A DNA stretch of 64,000 bases from Strongylocentrotus droebachiensis (Eukaryota; Echinodermata; Echinoidea; Camarodonta; Strongylocentrotidae): positions 51,182 to 115,181 of the forward strand of contig JAVYIG010006592.1 of assembly GCA_035222895.1 (NCBI GenBank), read 5' to 3'. The notes beneath the pieces were generated by a model, which saw only the letters and a program-made list of their open reading frames with translations, was not told the DNA's origin and ran no database searches. Shown here one piece after another: positions 58,001 to 64,000 of the stretch (positions are counted from its first letter, which is position 1; each line of letters opens with the position of its first letter). A program made the position numbers and the translations under genes.

Positions 58001-58049
58001 TCTCAAATGTGATATTTTGGGCCTCCTGTGTTAGCACGCGACGCGTCAT
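46058..58049 (-). CDS. EIF4A3: EIF4A3, exon junction complex DEAD-box RNA helicase (12 coding exons, 398 aa)
   Basis: ATP-dependent RNA-binding core of the exon junction complex, acting in the nucleus and on exported mRNA in splicing, localisation and nonsense-mediated decay. Twelve exons splice in phase to 398 codons (human 411; the difference is in the short N-terminus). Motifs in order: Q-motif region [10 protein letters not shown] (44-53), motif I AQSGTGKT (69-76), PTRELA (101-106), TPGR (150-153), DEAD (174-177), SAT (205-207), VIFCNTKRK in the second RecA domain, ARGLD, and HRIGRSGR (350-357). The ending DEMPMNVADLI is the EIF4A3 terminus, and [19 protein letters not shown] at the N-terminus separates it from EIF4A1/2. 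The large introns contain several mobile elements. Confidence 0.98.
46490..46617 (-). CDS. EIF4A3: EIF4A3 exon 11
   Basis: Codes [20 protein letters not shown] and [20 protein letters not shown] then MN; motif VI arginine fingers. Confidence 0.97.
47098..47341 (+). mobile_element. TTAA-flanked MITE, family 1, copy B (internally deleted)
   Basis: TTAA|AGGTACTATGTTGCATTTGC at the left and GCAAAAGGGACATAATACCT|TTAA at the right. It matches both ends of copy C but lacks about 300 bp of the middle. It lies in the intron between EIF4A3 exons 10 and 11. Confidence 0.8.
47374..47481 (-). CDS. EIF4A3: EIF4A3 exon 10
   Basis: Codes [20 protein letters not shown] and [15 protein letters not shown]; motif V ARGLD. 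Confidence 0.97.
48389..48504 (-). CDS. EIF4A3: EIF4A3 exon 9
   Basis: Codes [20 protein letters not shown] and [18 protein letters not shown]. Confidence 0.97.
48961..49505 (+). mobile_element. TTAA-flanked MITE, family 1, copy C
   Basis: TTAA|AGGTACTATGTCCCATTTGC at the left and GCAAAAGGGACATAGTACCT|TTAA at the right; the terminal 14 bp are perfect inverted repeats and the next few bases nearly so. Full-length relative to copy A. It lies in the intron between EIF4A3 exons 8 and 9. Confidence 0.82.
49589..49727 (-). CDS. EIF4A3: EIF4A3 exon 8
   Basis: Codes [40 protein letters not shown] and CNTKRK; start of the second RecA domain. The [16 protein letters not shown] stretch is specific to EIF4A3. 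Confidence 0.98.
49948..50637. mobile_element. DNA transposon remnant with 28-bp inverted repeats and TA flanks
   Basis: CCGTAAATCTCCGTGTATAA followed by GGCGCAC at the left is exactly mirrored by GTGCGCC and TTATACACGGAGATTTACGG at the right, with TA on both outer sides. The right end carries an extra tandem copy of GTGCGCCTTATACAC. Two long poly-T tracts lie inside and no transposase frame remains. TA duplication suggests Tc1/mariner-type mobilisation. It sits in an EIF4A3 intron. Confidence 0.8.
51057..51198 (-). CDS. EIF4A3: EIF4A3 exon 7
   Basis: Codes [40 protein letters not shown] and IRILVK; motif III SAT. Donor AAACG|GTTAGT is somewhat weak. Confidence 0.96.
51236..51385. mobile_element. 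MITE fragment (CAGTCAAACCTGTCTATAGA family)
   Basis: CAGTCAAACCTGTCTATAGA opens the element, followed by two GTCTTTGTAGACAGG blocks and ACATGTTTCAATGAGAAACC. It shares these with 56598-56771. Its right terminus is missing where the SINE begins. Confidence 0.6.
51398..51660 (+). mobile_element. tRNA-derived SINE
   Basis: A-box-like TGGTCTAGTGCATATG and a B-box GGTTCGAATCTC stand at tRNA spacing, followed by a tRNA-unrelated body (CTACTCTCCACCCAGGTATT) and a (ATT)n tail. Not a functional tRNA gene because the stems do not pair. It lies in an EIF4A3 intron, same family as 59455-59610. Confidence 0.7.
51994..52074 (-). CDS. EIF4A3: EIF4A3 exon 6 (DEAD motif)
   Basis: Codes [20 protein letters not shown] then DEMLNK; Walker B/DEAD box for ATP hydrolysis. 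Confidence 0.98.
52587..52719 (-). CDS. EIF4A3: EIF4A3 exon 5
   Basis: Codes [29 protein letters not shown] and [11 protein letters not shown]; motif Ib TPGR. Confidence 0.97.
52779..52971 (+). mobile_element. TTAA-flanked MITE, family 2, copy 3
   Basis: TTAA|AGCCCCACTGTCC at the left and CGGTC|TTAA at the right. Shares CTACTTGCTCCCTCTATATAG, GGTCCCCCATGATCCTC and GTGGTCTAATCCCTTCTGG with the other two copies. It lies in an EIF4A3 intron. Confidence 0.65.
53415..53477 (-). CDS. EIF4A3: EIF4A3 exon 4
   Basis: Codes [20 protein letters not shown] then K, with motif Ia PTRELA. Borders CCCTCTAG|GTC and AAAAG|GTGAGC. Confidence 0.97.
53600..53705 (+). mobile_element. tRNA-like SINE fragment
   Basis: GACTCAGTGGTAGAGCAGTGG is a good tRNA A-box region, but the B-box is missing and the following GGCAAGGCAGTAATTGTCC resembles the body of the SINE at 51398. 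A truncated copy in an EIF4A3 intron. Confidence 0.5.
54072..54138 (-). CDS. EIF4A3: EIF4A3 exon 3 (Walker A)
   Basis: Codes [20 protein letters not shown] then TQ. The intron between exons 2 and 3 is the longest of the gene (about 2.9 kb) and carries the TATA-repeat insertion. Confidence 0.97.
55970..56195 (+). repeat. Four tandem units, each with a TATAAATA box
   Basis: The core AAATAGCGGCGGTCTTTCGC followed by TTTATAAATAGACC is repeated four times with perfect cores at spacings of 65, 58 and 58 bp. TATAAATA lies at 55995, 56060, 56118 and 56176. It ends in a run of CTAGA palindromic words. It sits inside an otherwise unclassified 2-kb stretch (about 54590-56590) of the second EIF4A3 intron. 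Confidence 0.85.
56598..56771. mobile_element. MITE (CAGTCAAACCTG family), complete copy
   Basis: TA|CAGTGAAACTTGTCTATAAA at the left and GCAGGTTTGACTG|TA at the right are inverted repeats with TA flanks. The interior has two inverted GTCTTTATG/GTAGACAGGTGGTC blocks. No coding capacity. Confidence 0.65.
56899..56924. repeat. AG dinucleotide repeat in an EIF4A3 intron
   Basis: (AG)n run about 120 bp from the exon 2 donor side. Confidence 0.9.
57040..57112 (-). CDS. EIF4A3: EIF4A3 exon 2
   Basis: Codes [20 protein letters not shown] and VIA; carries the Q-motif that reads adenine. Confidence 0.96.
57238..57337. repeat. CpG-rich stem-loop in EIF4A3 intron 1
   Basis: AATAAGGATCGTCCGC pairs with GCGGACGATTCTTATT across a loop of about 70 bases that itself repeats CGAGGATCGTC. 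The patch is CpG-rich against an AT-rich background. It may be a short inverted-repeat element. Confidence 0.45.
57920..58049 (-). CDS. EIF4A3: EIF4A3 exon 1 (start codon)
   Basis: Codes [20 protein letters not shown] and [20 protein letters not shown] then YAY; donor TATG|GTGAGT. The ATG is the first in frame that keeps family length. Confidence 0.96.
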
Positions 58050-58159
58050 TTTGATTTTGTCTATGTGATTGAATAATGTCGCCCTCTGCGGAATAAAACG
58101 TAAACGAAGCCGTCGATCTACCCGACTCACAGCTGTAAAACCAACCACCACGTATTTTA

Positions 58160-59040
58160 CCAAATCATGGGGCCGCCTCCCCCCCCCCCCCCCCCACTCC
58201 GAGAACGGACGGACCCCATGCGTGTTACCAAAATGTCCGGTAAAGGGGTACTTTTCGTGCGACAAAGTCCGGCCCGAGAATTGTAAAAAAAAAGGGGGTG
58301 TATAATTGTATTAACTTTTCACCCGGAGATTTCTTTAAAAAGGGGGTGTTCTTTCTTTTTCTCTCTCATCTCTTTAGACTCCTGAGAAATTATTCCGAAT
58401 TTAGGGGGTACATTGAGCATTTTTCCGAATTTAGGGGGGTCTCCAAGGCAGGAAAAGCCCGCGAAAAGCCCGCGCAAGGGGGGTTCGGAAATGTTGGCGG
58501 TCGTCAGATAGGGGGGTGCTTTAAAAAAGATGGAACAAGCATACGCGTACCCTAAATAACACTGAGTGCGGGGGGGGGGGGGGGGGGGGGGCGGGGGGGG
58601 GGGGGGGCCGACTCCTCATAATTAACGAGATTATGGAACTCATTTGCATTTTATCGGGAAAATTAAAGAGCATGAATGGATCCGAACAGCATGAATGATC
58701 TAAACGATGTCTAATTTTAGGTTGACACGATGATGTGAAGTCCTGGGAGTAGTCTTCTGAATCATTTTGCAGAAGATCTCGATTTCTTTTCTTTTTGTAT
58801 TTATGTTTTTAAAATAATCGATTTTATATATTGTAATGGTAACTTCTTAGCACTGGTGTACTGATAGGGGGGGGCACCCCCCCCCAAACAAAAAATTGGT
58901 TTATTTCTATTTCAATACCAGTAATTTACAAATGTTTCTAAAATGACATAATTTTCCGGGTTTTTTTCGCGGCCCAAAAAATAGTTATTGATCATAAATT
59001 CTTTTTCTGAGACTTGTTAAAAGTTTTCGCAAGTCATAGT
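58160..59040. other. G/C-tract-rich intergenic DNA, no supported gene
   Basis: Contains long homopolymer G and C tracts (near 58180, 58570-58605 and 58868) and repeated CGAATTTAGGGGG words at 58395-58440. Such tracts are prone to assembly error. No coding signal. Confidence 0.6.
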
Positions 59041-59046
59041 TACTAT

Positions 59047-59327
59047 CAGTGGCGTACGCAGGATTTTTTCAAGGGGGGGGGGGAGGGGGGGAGGGGTAAG
59101 AGGGTCTCGAAATTTGAAAAATTGACATTTTGGTCCGTTGGGGGGGGGGGGTAAGGTCATGAATTTTAGGTCAGCCATTGGCATTTAAAAAAAAAAAAAT
59201 CAAAATCAAAATCAAAATGGGGGGGGGGGGGGTTTCCGAAAAACTATACACAAAACATACACATAAAAAAAACTCAAAGGGGGGGGGTTTAACCCCAAAC
59301 CCCCCCCCCCCCCTGCGTACTCGCCTG
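59047..59327. mobile_element. hAT-like MITE with 8-bp target duplication
   Basis: Ends CAGTGGCGTACGCAGG and CCTGCGTACTCGCCTG; GTTACTAT is repeated directly on both sides (59039-59046 and 59328-59335). The interior is G, A and C tracts without coding capacity. Same type of ends as 27596-27908. Confidence 0.82.
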
Positions 59328-59454
59328 GTTACTATTGCCAATGTTACAAAATGGCAATTTTTTAAATGGATGACACTTACATGATCAATTTGGGTTCAAA
59401 TAGCGCATAAGTTTATCATTACTTTACTTATCTTGCCTTTACACTTTATTGCCT

Positions 59455-59610
59455 GCAATTATCAGCATGCAGTTGCCAGCCAGGTACCTATTTACACCGA
59501 GGTGGAGAGTGGCAAATATGAACTATCTTTGGCAATACATTAGTTCAACTAAAGGCGGACCGTAAGTGCCGGGCTGGGCCCGAACCCTCAACCCCACTAT
59601 ACACGACACC
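59455..59610 (-). mobile_element. tRNA-derived SINE, minus strand
   Basis: On the minus strand, GAGGGTTCGGGCCCAGC resembles a B-box region and ATTTGCCACTCTCCACCTCG matches the body of the SINE at 51398. The head is partly diverged. Confidence 0.55.
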
Positions 59611-60229
59611 ACTTTGGATTTTTATTTCTTTGAAGTTCCATTTTCTCAGATAGAAAGAAATATCTAGGTACCTTGGCCAGCTTGCGAATTTACATGAGGC
59701 CTATTTCCCTTGACTTCTCAAAATGACGAAAAATGCAGATAGTCGAAAGCGAAAGGAGATGGCTAAGCGTTTTAGAACGCCATCTTTTAAAAGTATCGAT
59801 GTGGAAGGTGGAGGTATAGTCAGAGGCGGCGGAGTGACTTCCAAAGTGGGGGCACCAACAAAAAAGGGCACTTTCTGGAGAAAAAAAGGGCACCTTCAAA
59901 CTGGGGAAATCTCAAAAGGAAAATATACAATTTTTAGACATTGGTATATACCCCTATATTGTGATTACATTATCGGGGATGATTTCAATATTTTTTTCTC
60001 TTTATACATCAAATAAGATATTGCTTAAGTATCATACTTTGCCGTTGGGTGTGATGGTCTAAAAATTCATTTGCGAGCGAGGACAATTTTCAAGATTTGT
60101 GAGGTCGCAGTGCGAAAAATTACATCTTATAAAGAGGAAAAACCCAATCCTGGTGGGGTTATAAGCACATTCTCATAACTGAAGACTGAAATGATCTTTC
60201 ATAAGTTACATAATTATAACATCAATAAC

Positions 60230-60765
60230 TACGAGCGAGCGAGCTTTGGGGAAATTGCTTTTAGTCGCTTGAAATTAGGGGCACGTTTAATGAGGAGAGG
60301 AAAAGGGGACACTTATCGAAAGGGTTAAGACACTTATTAGCAAAGAAAAGGAGCACGTGTCAAAGTACAAAGGCTAATTATCAGAGGTGAAAATGGGGCA
60401 CTTCTTACACCTAAAAAAGAGGCATGCATCAGGAATGAAAAGGAGATTGGCATTTGTCGACGTAAAAGAGGCATCCATTAGATTTTGATAGGGGGCATTT
60501 ATAAGAAGTGAAAAGGGGCATTTACGAAAAAGGGATAGGTTCTTTATTATAATGGAAATTGGGCACATGTCATTGATAAAAGGGTAATGAGAAGGGGACG
60601 TGGCTCTTATTAAAAAGAAAAAGAGGCACATGTTAAAATAAACGGGCCACTTATCAAAGACGAAAAGTGGTAATTAGGAGAAGGGGAAGGGGCACTTATA
60701 AGGAAAAAGAGCATTTATTAGGAAGGAAAAGAGAGACGTATAAAAATAAAAGGGGGGGATTTATT
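60230..60765. repeat. Degenerate purine-rich minisatellite, about 30-bp unit
   Basis: Words of the type AAAAGGGGCACTTAT and GAAAAGGGGCATTTA recur about every 25-35 bp, at least fifteen times, with heavy divergence. The plus strand is almost entirely purine apart from the CAYTTAT part. No reading frame is meaningful. Confidence 0.65.
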
Positions 60766-60920
60766 TGTTTTCCCTTATCCTCAAGCGAGGTTTTTATTTC
60801 CATAATATAATACATTTGTACATTAATAGCTCAATAATTGAGTGAAACAAAACATAGGTTAAAGATTAAAGTACGTTCAACAATTCTTCCAGCTTAGTAT
60901 TATTTTCTTTGCTAACACAT

Positions 60921-63900
60921 TCATATCTCAAAAATAATCTTAGCAACGACTTGAATTAAAAAAAACAAAGTATGTGGGTAGTAAACAGAACCATTAACAA
61001 TCTTCTTAACGTAACATTTATAAATTGCATATTGCGCATAATTAAAAATAATATTCAGAAGTGAATATTTCTTGTTTCCAATATCCTTTCCTACAACTAT
61101 TATCTTCTGGTCTATTTGTATTTCTATTTGGAATAGATTAAATATCAAATTACATATTATTTTCAAAACATAGTCACATCCTTGCAATATAACATAAAAT
61201 GAAAAGTTGAGTCAACTTGTCCACAAGAGTTGCATAAATTATTATTAACAATTTGCCATTTATATAAGTTTTCTTTTGAGGCAATAAACCTATAAATCAT
61301 CTTGAAATTAAATTGTTTAACTTTATTATTACGAATTTGCTTTAATTTAAATAAAAATACATCCTTCCATACAAATTCATTATCCAAATCTAAGAAGAAA
61401 CTCCAAAAGTAAATGATATTTGGTTCTTTTGACTTATTACGTAATAACAAACGATAGTAATCTTTAACTTTCATAACAAAAACATTCACTTTATCCCCTG
61501 TTTCTATTTCTATCATATTCGAAATATCACATTCTTGTTCAAATTCATAACTTAATCTATCCAACCAACACTGTGGAAATGCTTTCTTTAATTTTGTATA
61601 TTTAAAATCAAATAAGAGCTGTTGGGCTTTCACTTTTGTATTTAGTATTGTAGAATCGTTCCAAATACCATTTGTAATCAAATTATGAATTTTCAATAAC
61701 CGGCCTCTTGCCATTCTCGATAAAACAGTATTTTGTTCTGAAAGGTAATGTTACTATTTTTCCAAATAATTTCATTTGGAATATTTCTTACTTTAAACAT
61801 ATCAATGAATTTTAGTTCTGACCAAGTACAAAAAAGATCTACATAGAATTCTGGTAAATTATGTTTAGAGCATAGTAAATTCATATCCTTTATGTTACAA
61901 TTGAAATGTAAACATAGTGGCAAACCCCCTATTTTGTCGGACCAGTATTTAAACATATTTTTCCAATAAGAGCCATTATCATTAAAAAAACGAGATATCC
62001 ATGCCAAACGAAGTGAAGATATTTTACTAGCAATATCAATCATATTCAATCCACCATTTTCAATATCATTTATAATTACATTACGTTTAATTTTATCTTT
62101 TTTGGCGTTACATAAGAAACGAAATAATAGTCTGTTCAATATCTGTGAAACATGTTTGGTACTGGTACAACAGTTGCGGTAGGCCTATATACAATTTGTG
62201 ACGCCGCTAACATTTTCAAACAATTATTCTGCCATAAAAAGTAAGATCTCTCATTTTCCACATGTTTAATACATTTCGAATTTTATCTATTTTTACATTC
62301 CAGTTTAAATCTTGTAACAATTTTTTATTTTCGCCTACATATACTCCTAGATATTTTACAGGTTGATCAGTATATATAATGGCATTATCATGAACAAAAT
62401 TATCTACAGTATTCAGTTTCATAACTTCTGTCTTATTCCAGTTTATTTTCGGACCTGCATAGTCTCCAAAGTCGTTGATTTCATTCATAATATATTGTAT
62501 ATCATTAACAGATTCCACAAATAATGTTGTGTCATCTGCATATTGGGAAATTTTTAAACTATCAATACCTAAATCAACACTGAATATATTAATCCCTTTA
62601 ATGTTTTTATTTTGTCTTATTTTGCATGCTAATATTTCCACTACTATGTTAAAAAGTAATGCCGATAATGGGCAACCCTGGCGAACTCCTCTTCCAATAA
62701 GTAACTTTTCTGAAATCCATCCAGTATTCATTACACGACCGATGGCGTCAGTATAAAAGGTCTTTATCCAGGATATAAAAGATTCTTTAAAATTGAATTT
62801 ATGTAGTACATGAAATAGGAAAAAATGAGATACATTGTCGAATGTTTTTTTAAAATCCAAAAAGAATATAATTCCCGAACTATTGGATGTCTTTAAATAG
62901 TCGATTACATCTTGTACTAATCGTATGTTTTCTGCTGCGGATCTTTTCTTCATAAAACCTCTTTGATCAGTTGAAATGATAGTCTTGATAAAACACGTTG
63001 AAGTCTTTTAGACAGTACTCTTGCCGCAATTTTATAATCATTATTTAATAACGAAATTGGTCTCCAATTGTCTAAATAACCCCTATCCCCCTTCTTAAAT
63101 AACAACGTTATAAGACCCTGCCTTTGAGAAGAAGATAATTTTTGTTTGTGATACCCCTCATTTAAGCTTGCAATAACCAAATCTTTAATTTCTAACCAAA
63201 AAACCTTGTAGAACTCAGCACTAAGACCATTACTTCCAGGGGCTTTGTTATTCCCCATACATTGCAATGCGTCTTTACATTCCTTTTCACTTAGCAACCC
63301 TTCACACTTCGATGCCTCTTCATCGGTCAGAGTACTAATAATTAAATCTTTAAAATAGTTATCAACATGAACATTCGTGCATTCCTTAACATACACTTTT
63401 TCAAAATATTTATGAATTTCCTGTAAAACCTTTTCATCATCCTTAATAGTTTTTCCATTCACATATAAACTTTCTATTTCTTTTTTTCTGCCCATTGCGC
63501 TTTTCCAACTGTAAAAAATATTTGCTTGCCTTCTCACCCTTTTCAATCCATTTTGACCGCGATCTTACAAACGCCCCTTTACATTTATGTGTATAATAGT
63601 TATCTATGTTCTTCTGTGCTTCCTTCATCTTACTAATAACATCTTCATTTGGATCCCTATCTAACTGTTCACTCAAGGTATCATATTCCTTTTTAAGTTT
63701 ATTAAAGGCATCTTTTTTAACATTATATTTTTGTTTACAGTATGACATCGTAAATTCTTTTATCTTAACTTTACATATTTCCCATTTGTCTTGTGGTGAC
63801 AATTGTATGTATTCCAATTTAACTTGTTGAATCAAATTACGTACACCAGTCTGATACTTTGCATCAACTAAGATATTATTATTTATCTTCCAAAACCCTT

Positions 63901-64000
63901 TGCCTCTAAATTTCAATTTCAAAGACATAGCATTATGGTCACACTTTAAAGCCGGACGGATGTCCGAAGATTGAACTAAATGGCATACCTTCTTTGATAT
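60921..64000 (-). mobile_element. L1-type non-LTR retrotransposon ORF2, frameshifted, cut by the window edge
   Basis: On the minus strand, successive frames give the linker before the RT (GKGFWKINNNIL, RSRSKWIEKGEKASKYF), then the RT proper: NKAPGSNGLSAEFYK, NWRPISLLNNDYKI, GVRQGCPLSALLFNI and the catalytic SQYADDTTLF. After it come KINWNKTEVMKL, VKYLGVYVGE, a C-terminal region and a cysteine motif CNSCGQVDSTFHFMLYC. The order fits the L1/Tx1 group. At least five frame changes (near 63490, 62950, 62150, 61700 and 61170) show it is dead. The endonuclease part lies beyond the right edge. Confidence 0.9.

Overview
The window is animal genomic DNA, most likely from an echinoderm such as a sea urchin. 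It holds three complete multi-exon protein genes with ordinary GT-AG introns, many short terminal-inverted-repeat elements, tRNA-derived SINEs, a decayed LINE, minisatellites and simple repeats. The radial spoke head gene resembles the family that includes the sea urchin sperm axoneme protein p63. The species call is an inference; the sequence alone does not prove it.

Layout. 1-3690: a 57-bp minisatellite, nearly homogeneous at the left edge, then diverged, then almost unrecognisable. 3690-16090: no gene that I can support; it holds a foldback element with a nested small element, a second foldback with tRNA-like arms, simple repeats and AT-rich DNA. 16097-23680, minus strand: a Salvador homologue (SAV1, Hippo pathway scaffold) in eight coding exons, 441 codons, with a long glutamine-rich C-terminal exon. 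23700-35100: intergenic, with a Helitron-like element (25784-28505) that contains nested insertions, a CCAAT-box cluster, a TTAA-flanked element, and a foldback holding an hAT-like element with a broken zinc-finger fragment. 35109-42386, plus strand: a radial spoke head protein of the RSPH4A/RSPH6A family in 13 coding exons, 552 codons, with an RFX X-box-like site upstream. 43130-44170: an exact 521-bp tandem duplication over its 3' end. 46058-58049, minus strand: EIF4A3, the exon-junction-complex DEAD-box helicase, in 12 coding exons, 398 codons. 58050-60780: GC-tract-rich repeats, an hAT-like element with an 8-bp target duplication, a SINE fragment and a purine-rich minisatellite. 60920-64000, minus strand: a frameshifted L1-type LINE ORF2 that runs off the right edge.

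The three genes belong to unrelated processes: growth control, cilia and flagella, and mRNA splicing and surveillance. SAV1 and RSPH are head to head but about 11 kb apart. RSPH and EIF4A3 are tail to tail with about 3.7 kb between stop codons. I found no convincing new multi-gene system. The most interesting signals are regulatory and mobile-element structures: a nuclear-receptor DR1 motif repeated inside a mobile-looking minisatellite in a SAV1 intron; three families of TTAA-flanked MITEs; four tandem TATA-containing units in an EIF4A3 intron; the Helitron-like end structure; and the glutamine-rich tail of Salvador.
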